Assembly: GCA_031291595.1 (NCBI GenBank)
Contig: JARLIU010000121.1
Coordinates: 1-55,016, forward strand
Source of the DNA: Ancalomicrobiaceae bacterium
GTDB taxonomy: Bacteria > Pseudomonadota > Alphaproteobacteria > Rhizobiales > Ancalomicrobiaceae
Length of the DNA stretch: 55,016 bases
Direction of reading: 5' to 3'
Position 1 is the stretch's first letter; each line of letters starts with the position of its first letter. This document shows, in pieces, positions 33,009 to 41,339 of the stretch. The notes below the pieces were generated by a model. The model made no database searches, had not been told where the DNA came from, and saw nothing but the letters and a program-made list of their open reading frames with translations. Position numbers and translations under genes: made by a program.

Positions 33009-33974
33009 CTATTTCACGATTGGGATCTTGGTCCGATCGATGGTCACGGCCACGGCAGCGATCAGAACGAGACCAAAGACGACTTGCTGGGCGAAAATGT
33101 TGACGCCAACAAAGGTCATGCCGATGCGCACGACGGTGATGATCAGCGCGCCGATCAGCGTGCGGCCGATGCCGCCGGCACCGCCGGTAATTGCGGTGCC
33201 GCCGACGATCACCGATGCGATGGCCGGCAGCAGCAGCTGGTTGCCGAGCACCGGAGTGCCGGCGGACAGCCTGCCGGCAAGCAGCGCTCCGGCGAGGGCG
33301 GCCAAGGTACCGCACAGCGCGAAGGCGATGATCTTCTGTCGGCCGACGCGGATGCCGGAGGCCCAGGCGGCCGGTTCGCCGGCACCGATCGCCAGCGAAC
33401 GGCGGCCGAAACGGGTGAAGCGCTGCACGAAGGCGCAGGCGAGGAAGACGGCGGCGGCGATCAGCACCACCGCCGGCACGCCGGCGACCGAACCGGTGAT
33501 CCAGGCGAGCTGGCTGCGGCCGGCTGCGTCGATGGAGATGGTGCGGGCGTCGGACACCAGCAGCGCCACGCCGCTGACGACGCCGCTCGTCGCCAATGTG
33601 GCGATGAACGAGGGGACGTGCAGACGGACATGCACCACGCCGCTGAACAGGCCGGAGGCAAATCCCACGGCGAGCGCGACGGGGAAGGCGCCATAGCCGA
33701 GCGTCGGCAGCAACAGCGCAACCACGACGCTCGACAGCGAGGCGATGGTATGGGCGGCCAGATCAATGCCGCCGATGAGGATGACGAAGGTCATGCCGGC
33801 GGCGAGCACGAACAGCGTCGCGGTATCGGCAAGCACGCCCAGCAGATTTCCCGGCTGGGCGAAGTCGGGCGTCGCCACCGTGATGACGGCGACCAGCACC
33901 GCGAGGAACAGCGCCGGAGCGGCGTCGCGCCAGCGGGCCAGGGAAGGAACCGCACTCATGGTTGCCTCGCTCAT
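33009..33974 (-). CDS. Ribose-type ABC transporter permease 2
   Basis: The 321-residue RbsC-family permease has about eight to ten helices. Family motifs are AGMTFVILIGGIDLAAHTI in the first half, ATLATSGVVSGVALL, and TAITGGAGGIGRTLIGALI near the end. An ATG at 33974 overlaps the ATPase stop by ATGA; an ATG at 33959 has GAGG upstream and is an alternative. Together with the second permease (35478-36458) it may form a heterodimeric channel. Confidence 0.9.
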   Translation of the reverse strand: MSEATMSAVPSLARWRDAAPALFLAVLVAVITVATPDFAQPGNLLGVLADTATLFVLAAGMTFVILIGGIDLAAHTIASLSSVVVALLLPTLGYGAFPVALAVGFASGLFSGVVHVRLHVPSFIATLATSGVVSGVALLVSDARTISIDAAGRSQLAWITGSVAGVPAVVLIAAAVFLACAFVQRFTRFGRRSLAIGAGEPAAWASGIRVGRQKIIAFALCGTLAALAGALLAGRLSAGTPVLGNQLLLPAIASVIVGGTAITGGAGGIGRTLIGALIITVVRIGMTFVGVNIFAQQVVFGLVLIAAVAVTIDRTKIPIVK

Positions 33975-35473
33975 ACCATGTACTCGATCAGGTCGACCTG
34001 GGCGGGTTTGGCGCCCGGGGCCGCATCGATTTTCGCCGTCACCCGCCCGTCGCGCATGACCAGGATCGTGTGCGCCAGGCCGATAGTCTCCTCGAGCGTA
34101 TCGGCGGTCAGGATCACCGCCGTGCCGCGAGCACAGACCTCGCGGATCAGCCGATAGACTTCCTCCTTGGCGCCGACGTCGAGGCCGCGCGTCGGATGGT
34201 CGAGGATCAGGATCCCCGATCCGGCCTGCAGCCATTTGGCCAGCACCACCTTCTGCTGGTTGCCGCCGGACAGCGACGAGCACGGCAGATCCGGTCCGGA
34301 CGTCTTGATCGCCAGCCGATCGATCCAAGAGCGCGCCACCGCGCGCTCGCGGGCGTGGTCGACGAGGCCGCGCCGGCAGACGCCGTCGAGCCCGGCCAGC
34401 GTGGTGTTCACCGCGATCGACAAGAGCATCACCAGCCCCTCGACGCGACGTTCGCGCGGGATGTAGCCAATGCCGCGGGCGACCGCGTCGGCGGGCGACG
34501 TCAGCACGACGGTCTTGCCGAAGACTTCCAGCGTGCCGGTGTCGGCCGGCTCGAAGCCGAAGATGGTGCGGATGAGCTCCTCGCGGCCCGAACCGATTAC
34601 GCCGGCGATGGCAAGGACTTCGCCGCGGTGGAGCGTCAGGTCGACGTCGCGATAGGCCCGACCCGAGCCGAGGCCGCGGGCGACGAGGACGGCGTCGGCG
34701 GCCGGCGGGCGCTGCTCGTTCTCGCGGTAGTATTCGCCGTGCAGACCGTGGCCGACCATCATCTGGTGCAGTTTCGGCACCGAGGCTTCCGCCGCCGGCA
34801 TCGCGCCGACGATCGCGCCGTCCTTCATGACGTAGATGCGGTCGGAGAGGGCCAGCACTTCATCGAGCCGGTGCGACACGAAAACGAAGCTGGCGCGCGC
34901 CCGCAGCGCCCGGACACGGGCGAACAGGATGTCAATCTCGGCCTGTTCCAAGACCGAGGTCGGTTCGTCGAGCAGAATGACGAGATCGCGGTCGACGCGG
35001 TCCTCAAGCGTCAGCGCCTTGGCCAGTTCGACCATCTGCCGTTCGGAAAAGGCCAATTCGGAGACGCGCTTGCCTGGATCGATCGTCTGGCCGACCTTGG
35101 CGAGCTGCTGGCGCGCGGCAGCGTGGAGCTTGTTGCGGTCGATCAGGCCGAAGCGGGTGAATTCCGCTTCGCGGCCGAGGAACAGGTTCTCGGCGACCGA
35201 CATGTTGAGAAGCAGCGATTGCTCCTGGAATACCAGGCCGATGCCCTGCCGTCCGGCATCGAGCGGACCGGACAGGTGGATGGGTTCGCCGTCCCGGCGC
35301 AATTCGCCCTCGTCGGGCTGTTCGACGCCGGCGAGGATCCGCATCAGCGTCGATTTGCCGGCACCGTTCTCGCCGACGAGGCCGACGACCTCGCCCCTGC
35401 CGACCTTGATGTCGATGTCGTTCAGCGCCTTCAGGCTGCCGAAGCTTTTCGATAGTCCGATCGTTTCGAGCAT
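33971..35473 (-). CDS. Ribose-type ABC transporter dual ATPase
   Basis: The 500-residue RbsA-type protein contains two nucleotide-binding domains. Domain 1 has Walker A LVGENGAGKSTLMR, a degenerate signature ELAFSERQMVELAKAL and Walker B LVILLDEPTSVLE. Domain 2 has the degenerate Walker A GVIGSGREEL, the normal signature SSLSGGNQQKVVLAKWL and ILILDHPTRGLDVGA, where His replaces the catalytic Glu after the Walker B Asp. Domain 2 therefore probably cannot hydrolyse normally. The gene lies between the two permease genes. Confidence 0.92.
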   Translation of the reverse strand: MLETIGLSKSFGSLKALNDIDIKVGRGEVVGLVGENGAGKSTLMRILAGVEQPDEGELRRDGEPIHLSGPLDAGRQGIGLVFQEQSLLLNMSVAENLFLGREAEFTRFGLIDRNKLHAAARQQLAKVGQTIDPGKRVSELAFSERQMVELAKALTLEDRVDRDLVILLDEPTSVLEQAEIDILFARVRALRARASFVFVSHRLDEVLALSDRIYVMKDGAIVGAMPAAEASVPKLHQMMVGHGLHGEYYRENEQRPPAADAVLVARGLGSGRAYRDVDLTLHRGEVLAIAGVIGSGREELIRTIFGFEPADTGTLEVFGKTVVLTSPADAVARGIGYIPRERRVEGLVMLLSIAVNTTLAGLDGVCRRGLVDHARERAVARSWIDRLAIKTSGPDLPCSSLSGGNQQKVVLAKWLQAGSGILILDHPTRGLDVGAKEEVYRLIREVCARGTAVILTADTLEETIGLAHTILVMRDGRVTAKIDAAPGAKPAQVDLIEYMV

Positions 35474-35477
35474 GGCG

Positions 35478-36458
35478 TCACTTCACGATCCGGAACAGCC
35501 GGTGGTCGATCGAAATCGCCACGGCCGCGATGATCATCAGGCCCTGCACGGCCTGTTGCACGTAGGGTGGAATACCGAGCAGGATCATGCCGTTGGCAAG
35601 GACTGCGACGATCAGCACGCCGATCGCCGTCTCGATCACACCGCCGTCGCCGCCGGCGAGCGAGGTGCCGCCGACCACGACCGCGGTGATGGTGGTGAAC
35701 AGCCTGCCATCGCCGACCGCTGCATTGCCCTGGCCGATCTGGGCGGCCGACATCACTGCGGCGAGCCCGTAGAAGGCCCCGGCCAGGATGAAGACCAGCA
35801 CTTTGATGCGGCCGACGCGGATGCCGGAGAGAGCAGCCAGATCCTCGGCGCCGCCGACGGCATAGACATGGCGGCCGAAGCGGGTGCGCGCCTGCAGCAC
35901 CCAGGCAACGAGCAGCGCCGCGGCGGCGATCCACACCAGCAGCGGCAGCCCGACGAAGCGGGTGAGCGACAGCGCGCGGATCGACGGTTCGACGATGCGG
36001 ATGGTGCCGCCGCCGAGCAGCACCGTGCCGAGGCCGAGACCGACGAACCAGGTGCCGAGCGTCACCATGAAGGAGGGAATGCGCAGCCCCACGTGCGCGG
36101 CCCCGTTCGCCGCGCCCATCGCCGCGCCGGCCAGGATGGCAAGCGGCACCGCCCACAGGCCGAGGGTGCCGAGCGGCCCGCTCAACACCAGCGACAAGAC
36201 GATGGCGGAGAGCGCGATATTGCCTTCGACCGACAGGTCGATGCCGCCGACCAGGATGACAAAGGTCGCGCCGAGCGCCAGCACCATCGGGATCGACGCC
36301 GCGGTCAGCACGCGGATGCCATTCGGCAGGCTGAGGAAATTGGGGCTCGTGACGCCGATCAGGATGCACAGACCGACCAGCACCAAGAGGGGCGCGGTCT
36401 TGCGCAGCCGCGATCTGAGGCGCTCTCCGTGGTTGGCGGACGTCGTCGCGAGGGACAT
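35478..36458 (-). CDS. Ribose-type ABC transporter permease 1
   Basis: The 326-residue RbsC-family permease has LALGATFVILVGGIDLSVEGN, MVTLGTWFVGLGLGTVLLGGG and the EAA-like TRFGRHVYAVGGAEDLAALSGI (region), then GGTSLAGGDGGVIETAIGVL. It starts 87 bp after the binding-protein stop across a hairpin and ends four bases before the ATPase start. Confidence 0.92.
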   Translation of the reverse strand: MSLATTSANHGERLRSRLRKTAPLLVLVGLCILIGVTSPNFLSLPNGIRVLTAASIPMVLALGATFVILVGGIDLSVEGNIALSAIVLSLVLSGPLGTLGLWAVPLAILAGAAMGAANGAAHVGLRIPSFMVTLGTWFVGLGLGTVLLGGGTIRIVEPSIRALSLTRFVGLPLLVWIAAAALLVAWVLQARTRFGRHVYAVGGAEDLAALSGIRVGRIKVLVFILAGAFYGLAAVMSAAQIGQGNAAVGDGRLFTTITAVVVGGTSLAGGDGGVIETAIGVLIVAVLANGMILLGIPPYVQQAVQGLMIIAAVAISIDHRLFRIVK

Positions 36459-36493
36459 GGCTTCTGCTTCCGGTCGAGACAGTCGATGGTCGG

Positions 36494-36526
36494 CCGGCGA
36501 CCCCGCCAGGGAACGGGGGTCGCCGG
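36494..36526 (-). terminator. Intercistronic hairpin after the sugar-binding protein gene
   Basis: Eleven-base arms CCGGCGACCCC (36494-36504) and GGGGTCGCCGG (36516-36526) lie 20 bases downstream of the binding-protein stop and before permease 1. No T-tract follows, so it likely limits read-through or protects the upstream message. Confidence 0.65.
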
Positions 36527-36545
36527 TCTTCGCGGTCAGCTGCGG

Positions 36546-37625
36546 TCAGGTGCGGATCTGGCCGGCGGCACGGCCCCACAGATCGTTGTAGTCGAGCTTC
36601 GGCTCGTTCTCGATGTTCGCCTTGTAGAAGGCCTCGACGTTCGCCTTGCTCACGACGACGCCGGTGCCATAGACCTCGCGGTGCGCCTTCGGCTCCTTGG
36701 CCGGATCGAAGCGGCCGGTGCGGGCGGCGTAGGCGATGGAGAGACCCATGGCGCCCTGCCAGAACGGATCCCAGGAGACGGTGGCGACCATCTCGCCGGC
36801 CCGGACCGCGTCGATGCCGGTCTTGATGCCGTCGATGCCGGTCACCGGCACCTTGCCGGCCAGACCTTCGGCGCGCAGCGCCTCGACCGCGCCGATCGCC
36901 ATGTCGTCATTGGCTGCCCAGATGCCCTTGATATCGGCGCCGAAGCGGGTGATCCACGCCGCCACCGTGTCGAACGCCTTGCTCGACTGCCAGTTGGCGA
37001 CCTGGAAATCCAACAGCTTGATGCCGGGGTTGGCGGCGATCGCCTTTTCCAGCCCCGCCTTGCGCTCGATCGCTGGGGTGTTCGACAGCGTGCCGCCGAG
37101 GGCCAGGATGCCACCCTTGCCGCCGATCGACTCGATCAGCACCTTGGCGGTCGCTTCGCCGTAGAGCACGCCGTCGAAGGACACGTGCGCAACGTAGTAC
37201 GGGTCGAAATCCCAGGGATGGAGATCGGCCGGCTTGTTCCATTGCGTGACGATATGGGCCTTCGCCTTGGCGCAGGCCTCGACGATCGGCCGGGCGTCGG
37301 CGGCATCGTTCGGGTCGATGTTGATGACGGCGTTGCCGCCGGTCTTGGCGAGGATGGCGCGGATGTCGGCGATGCCCTTTTCGCTGTCGCCTTCGGTGAC
37401 GAGGGTGACGTAGTCGAGGCCGAGCGACTTGGCGAAGGCTTCGCCGCCCTTGTTCCAGGCAGCGTGGTACGGGTTCGACAATGAGCGCAAGGAGTTGACG
37501 AGGGTCGGCTTGCCTTCGGCGCGCAACGGGCGCAGGCCGACGACGGGAAGCACGCCGCCCATTGCGGCCAACACGAGCAAGTCGCGCCGGCGCAGACGGA
37601 ATCCGCCTGTTGGGATGGTAGACAT
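36546..37625 (-). CDS. Sugar-binding protein of the ribose-type importer (Tat-type signal)
   Basis: The 359-residue protein begins with a twin-arginine-like leader, RLRRRDLLVLAAMGGVLP, then a periplasmic-binding domain (Peripla_BP_4): LVNSLRSLSNPYHAAWNKGGEAFAKSLG (region), AILAKTGGNAVINIDPNDAADARPIV and GIWAANDDMAIGAVEALRA. GGAGGAAA precedes the ATG. It heads the leftward operon, with two palindromic operators upstream, and is divergent from a LacI regulator. The ligand is likely a pentose, hexose or polyol; neither is fixed by the sequence. Confidence 0.92.
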   Translation of the reverse strand: MSTIPTGGFRLRRRDLLVLAAMGGVLPVVGLRPLRAEGKPTLVNSLRSLSNPYHAAWNKGGEAFAKSLGLDYVTLVTEGDSEKGIADIRAILAKTGGNAVINIDPNDAADARPIVEACAKAKAHIVTQWNKPADLHPWDFDPYYVAHVSFDGVLYGEATAKVLIESIGGKGGILALGGTLSNTPAIERKAGLEKAIAANPGIKLLDFQVANWQSSKAFDTVAAWITRFGADIKGIWAANDDMAIGAVEALRAEGLAGKVPVTGIDGIKTGIDAVRAGEMVATVSWDPFWQGAMGLSIAYAARTGRFDPAKEPKAHREVYGTGVVVSKANVEAFYKANIENEPKLDYNDLWGRAAGQIRT

Positions 37626-37644
37626 GGCAATTTCCTCCGAAACG

Positions 37645-37661
37645 TAGCTAGTGACTAGCTA
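37645..37661. promoter_or_regulatory. Palindromic LacI-type operator O1
   Basis: TAGCTAGTGACTAGCTA has perfect 8-base arms around a central G and lies 20 bp upstream of the binding-protein start, where a bound repressor would block transcription. It shares the TAGCTA core with the second palindrome 11 bp away. Confidence 0.7.
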
Positions 37662-37671
37662 TTCTTTACGA

Positions 37672-37687
37672 GTGCATAGCTATGCAC
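37672..37687. promoter_or_regulatory. Palindromic LacI-type operator O2
   Basis: GTGCATAGCTATGCAC is a perfect 16-bp palindrome with the same TAGCTA centre as O1. The centre-to-centre distance from O1 is about 26-27 bp. It is upstream of the importer operon and divergent from the LacI gene. Confidence 0.7.
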
Positions 37688-37937
37688 CAATCATATCCGG
37701 CGTCAAGCGGGTTGTTGACGGACTTGTGCGGCCGATGCCGAGCAGGCTAAGTACCGAGGATGGCAACCGCTCATTGCCGCCTGCTGAAGCCGGAGCCGGG
37801 CGTGCCGGGCGTGCCGGCGCAATGACGCATCGGTTCGCGTGGAGGCAAGATCGTCTCGGCCGGATCGCCTTGGCCGGGTGGTGCCGCGGAGCGGGCGACG
37901 GGTGCCGGGCAGGGTTGAAAGGCGGGATGCAGTGGAC

Positions 37938-38960
37938 ATGACGGCCAGGGCTAAGAAATACGCGTCCTCCACCGATGTCGCCCGCCTCGCCGGTGTGTCG
38001 CAGTCGGCGGTGTCGAGGACCTATAAGCCGGGAGCCAAAATCTCCGAGGAGATGCGACAGAAGGTGCTCGCGGCGGCGGCCCAGCTCGACTACCGCCCGA
38101 GCCTCATTCCCCGCATCATGCTGACACACAAGTCGAATCTCGTCGCCATCGTGATCGGCGGCATGTACAACCCGTTCTATTCCGCCGTCCTCGAGCGCTT
38201 CACCGTCGGGCTGCAAGAGGCGGGCAACCAGGTGCTGCTCGTGCACGTCGACAGCGGCCATTCGCTCGATGCCGTCATCCCGAAGCTGGCGAGCTATCGC
38301 GTCGATGCGATCGTCAGCGCGCTGTCGATCCTGTCGAAACAGTCGGCCGACGAACTGGCGCGCTTCAAGATCCCGGTCGTTTCGTTCAACACGCCGGTCA
38401 GGAACGAGTGGGTGTCCTCGGTGTGCTGCGACAACGTCGGCGCGGCGCGCTCGCTGGTCGAGCTGTATCTGGCACGCGGCGGGCGGCGATTTGGCTTCAT
38501 CTCCGGACCGCCGGCCAGCCCGGCAAGCGCGGAACGCCTGGCCGGCTTCCGCCTGGGGCTTGCCGCGCACGGCATCGATAACCTCGCCATGGCGGTTGCC
38601 GATTTCCGTTACGAGGGCGGACATGCCGCGGCGCTGTCGATGTTCGCCGGCCCGGACCGTCCGGATGCGCTGTTCTGCGCCAACGACCTGATGGCAATCG
38701 GGGCGATCGATGCGTTGCGCCGGACGTACGGCTTGCGCGTGCCGGAGGACGTGCTGGTCGCCGGGTTTGACGACATTCCCTCGGCTGCCTGGGGCGCCTA
38801 CGAGTTGACCACCTTCGTGCAGGACGGACAGCGCATGGTCGACGAGGCGCTCGCCATCCTGCGCGTCGCCGCGGCATCGCACGGCCCCGTCGGCGAGGTT
38901 GCGATCGAAGTGCCGGCGCGGCTGATCGAGCGGCAGACCACGCGGCGGCAGCCGATCTGA
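37938..38960 (+). CDS. LacI-family regulator of the rare-sugar locus
   Basis: The 340-residue protein has a LacI headpiece, SSTDVARLAGVSQSAVSRTY and hinge AAQLDYRPSLIPRIM, and a Peripla_BP_3 effector domain from about 65 (VAIVIGGMYNPFYSAVLERF; FCANDLMAIGAIDALRR; VLVAGFDDIPSAAW). The start at 37938 gives MTARAKKYAS. It is divergent from the importer and lies before the decayed kinase and the isomerase, so it may control both directions through O1 and O2. Confidence 0.9.
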   Translation: MTARAKKYASSTDVARLAGVSQSAVSRTYKPGAKISEEMRQKVLAAAAQLDYRPSLIPRIMLTHKSNLVAIVIGGMYNPFYSAVLERFTVGLQEAGNQVLLVHVDSGHSLDAVIPKLASYRVDAIVSALSILSKQSADELARFKIPVVSFNTPVRNEWVSSVCCDNVGAARSLVELYLARGGRRFGFISGPPASPASAERLAGFRLGLAAHGIDNLAMAVADFRYEGGHAAALSMFAGPDRPDALFCANDLMAIGAIDALRRTYGLRVPEDVLVAGFDDIPSAAWGAYELTTFVQDGQRMVDEALAILRVAAASHGPVGEVAIEVPARLIERQTTRRQPI

Positions 38961-39164
38961 CCGAAGGCACGCCGCCGAGCCGGTGGCTACGGCAGGGTCT
39001 CGCCGCTTCGCTGACGTCGTGGCCGCTGACGACGTCGAGCGTGCCGGCGCTCGGGGTGTCGCGGGAGAGTGTCGTTCGGGCCGGGCTGCGACACCTTCGC
39101 GCTTGCCGTGGCGGCGATTCTGCGCTATCGCAACTACATCGTGGTAGCAAAGAAGAATGACGCC

Positions 39165-39506
39165 ATGGGGACGCCGGTATCTCGCATTTTCGTCGGCATC
39201 GACGTCAGTTCCGCCAGCGTACGCGCCGGTCTCTGTCAGACCGCCAGGCGCCGGCTTGCCTTCATGTCCCGTCCATTCAGCAAATTCGGCCGGCCGAACT
39301 GCATGTCGTCCAATCGTCGGCCGACGTCTGGACGACTGCCTGCGCCGCGGTGCGCGAGGCAGTCGCCGCGGCCAAGATCGATCCGGCCCGGGTCGACGAT
39401 CGAGCCGAATGCGGCGCGCAAAGCCTTCCATGCCGCCAAGTACCAGATTTTCCTTGATCTTTATGATCAGCAGAGGCGCGCTCGCGAGGCGATGGCGGCC
39501 GTCTGA
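39165..39506 (+). pseudogene. Decayed FGGY-family carbohydrate kinase
   Basis: From the ATG at 39165 the frame reads MGTPVSRIFVGIDVSSASVRAGL, the FGGY phosphate-1 start. Near 39272-39280 homology shifts to another frame, giving IQQIRPAELHVVQSSADVW and TTACAAVREAVAAAKIDPARV, the usual next part of FGGY kinases. It then returns to the first frame and jumps to AARKAFHAAKYQIFLDLYDQ, the C-terminal helix of ribulokinase-like members. About 380-400 central residues are absent, with a frameshift before the deletion. The remnant lies between LacI and the isomerase, exactly where the pathway kinase should be. Confidence 0.82.
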
Positions 39507-39642
39507 CAGACTCGAGCGGGATGGCGAAAAGTGTAAGCGGTTTTCGCCGTAAATCCCGCTCCAATTCTTTGATGCCGATTGGGCTCGTGAGTTTCAACCC
39601 GAGCGAGTCTAAACTCATCGCGATCCAGGGAGAGACCTGAAC

Positions 39643-41289
39643 ATGCTGACCGTTAAACTGCCGCTCGAACCCGCCTATCTGACGCCCGGACCGCACGAGG
39701 TGCTGTTCGTCACCAATGCCGACCTGCGCGAAAGCGCCAACGTCGCGTGCTGGCCGGTCGAGGCCAAATACGAGGCGCTGCTGGCCAAGGCGCTGACGGC
39801 GCTCGGCAAGACGCCGCTCCGCGCCCATCCGATCAAGGCCGACAAGGGCCACGGCTTCATCTCCTCGCAGCGCGAGGGCTCCGATGTGTTCGCCGCGATC
39901 GATCCGGATGCGCCGGTGATCGTGCTGTTGACCGCCTGGCAGTACTCGCACCATCTCGCCAACTGCCTGGCGCGGCACAAGGGGCCGGTGCTGCTGTTGG
40001 CCAACTTCGACGGTACCTGGCCGGGGTTGGTCGGCATGCTGTGCATGGCCGGGACGCTGACCTCGCTCGGCAAGCCCTATTCGCGGCTGTGGTCGGAAGG
40101 CTTCGACGACGCGCTGTTCGTCAACGGGCTGAAGACGTGGCTGTCGACCGGCTGGATCGAGCCCGACCTGTCGCATCTGACGCACGTCGATGCCGCACAT
40201 CCGGTGATGGCGAGCGAGGCCGGCAAGCTCGGCATCCAGATCGGGCAGTGGTCGCTGCGCCACAAGGAAATCATCGGCCTGTTCGATGCCTATTGCATGG
40301 GCATGATGAACGGCGTGTTCCCGCTGAAGGCGCTCGCCGATATCGGCATGCCGATGGAGGCGCTGTCGCAGTCCGACCTTCTCGTCGAAATGGCCAAGGT
40401 GCCGCTCGCTCTGAGGGAAGAGTGCCTGTCGTTCTACGAGACGCGCGGCATGACCTTCCTGTGGGGCAATGACGGGGCAACCGAGCTGGTGCGCGAGCAG
40501 GTGCTGGAGCAATGCGCCATGCTGATCGCGCTCGGCCGCTACGTCGACCGCTTCGGGCTGTCGGCCGTCGGCGTGCAGTACCAGCAGGGCCTGGCGCGGG
40601 CCTGTGCCGCCTCGGATTTCGCCGAAGGGGCGATCGGTTCGACGACACGCTTCCCGATCCCGACCGAGGACGGCCGCATCGTCAGGCCCGGCAAGCCGAT
40701 CCCTTGCGTCAACGAGGTCGACATGGGCACGGCGATCCCGCAGACGCTGATGTTCCGCCTGCTCGACAGCCTCGGCCTGCCGGCGGAGACGACGCTGCAC
40801 GACATCCGCTGGGGCAGTGACTTCAACGGCACCTTCTATTGGGATTTCGAGATTTCCGGCGCGGTGCCGTTCGAACAGCTCAAGGGCGGCATCGCCGGGG
40901 CAACCGGTCATCGCCAGCCGGCGATGTACTTCCCCAAGGGCGGCTCGACCATCGCCGGCCAGGGCAAGGCCGGCCGCATCGTCTGGGCGCGCGCCCACTA
41001 CGAAGGCACCAAGGTCAAGCTGCACGTCGGCACCGGCACCGCGGTCGAACTGCCGAAGCAGGAGTTCGACCGGAGACTTGCCGCTACCACCAAGGAATGG
41101 CCGCTGTTGAACTGCGTGCTCGATGGCGTCACGCGCGACCAGCTGATGGCCGCCCACCAGTCGAACCACATCTCGATCGCCTATGTCGACGAGGCGCATC
41201 TGGCCGACGTGGTGAAAGCCTTCGTCGCGCAGGCGATCACCCATACCATCGACGTCTATGTCGCCGGTGATGCGCGCAACCTGCTGTAA
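39643..41289 (+). CDS. L-fucose/L-arabinose-isomerase-fold sugar isomerase
   Basis: The 548-residue protein has the FucI-like two-domain layout: N-terminal Rossmann-like domain with VIVLLTAWQYSHHLANCLARH (region), a middle domain with LTHVDAAHPVMASEAGKLGI, and a C-terminal segment with MYFPKGGSTIAGQGKAGRIV and VELPKQEFDRRL. AGGGAGAG precedes the ATG by nine bases. The family interconverts aldoses and ketoses with Mn2+. It is intact although the neighbouring kinase gene is dead. A palindromic terminator follows. Confidence 0.85.
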   Translation: MLTVKLPLEPAYLTPGPHEVLFVTNADLRESANVACWPVEAKYEALLAKALTALGKTPLRAHPIKADKGHGFISSQREGSDVFAAIDPDAPVIVLLTAWQYSHHLANCLARHKGPVLLLANFDGTWPGLVGMLCMAGTLTSLGKPYSRLWSEGFDDALFVNGLKTWLSTGWIEPDLSHLTHVDAAHPVMASEAGKLGIQIGQWSLRHKEIIGLFDAYCMGMMNGVFPLKALADIGMPMEALSQSDLLVEMAKVPLALREECLSFYETRGMTFLWGNDGATELVREQVLEQCAMLIALGRYVDRFGLSAVGVQYQQGLARACAASDFAEGAIGSTTRFPIPTEDGRIVRPGKPIPCVNEVDMGTAIPQTLMFRLLDSLGLPAETTLHDIRWGSDFNGTFYWDFEISGAVPFEQLKGGIAGATGHRQPAMYFPKGGSTIAGQGKAGRIVWARAHYEGTKVKLHVGTGTAVELPKQEFDRRLAATTKEWPLLNCVLDGVTRDQLMAAHQSNHISIAYVDEAHLADVVKAFVAQAITHTIDVYVAGDARNLL

Positions 41290-41296
41290 GCCTCAA

Positions 41297-41333
41297 GCTC
41301 CCGGCGACGCCTGCCATTCGCGGCGCCGGGAGC
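41297..41333. terminator. Convergent-gene terminator hairpin
   Basis: Ten-base arms GCTCCCGGCG (41297-41306) and CGCCGGGAGC (41324-41333) lie between the isomerase stop and the convergent LacI stop. ATTTGATTAG follows on the plus strand, so it probably serves mainly the isomerase, possibly both. Confidence 0.75.
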
Positions 41334-41339
41334 ATTTGA

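Larger units (their letters stand above)
37626..37937. other. 312-bp divergent promoter region of sugar importer and LacI genes
   Basis: The left 70 bp hold the importer ribosome site and two palindromes (next entries) around AT-rich sequence with a TTCTTTACG stretch that likely overlaps the promoter. The rest, to 37937, is GC-rich without a supported gene. Confidence 0.6.

Noticed and set aside
34836-37484. 882-aa plus-strand ORF across ABC genes
   Set aside because: It spans three genes on the opposite strand, has no start support and a low-complexity His/Asp/Arg/Gly composition typical of a shadow frame.
39277-41244. 655-aa minus-strand ORF over the isomerase
   Set aside because: Antisense to an intact isomerase with its own ribosome site; composition rich in Arg, Gly, Asp and His without motifs.
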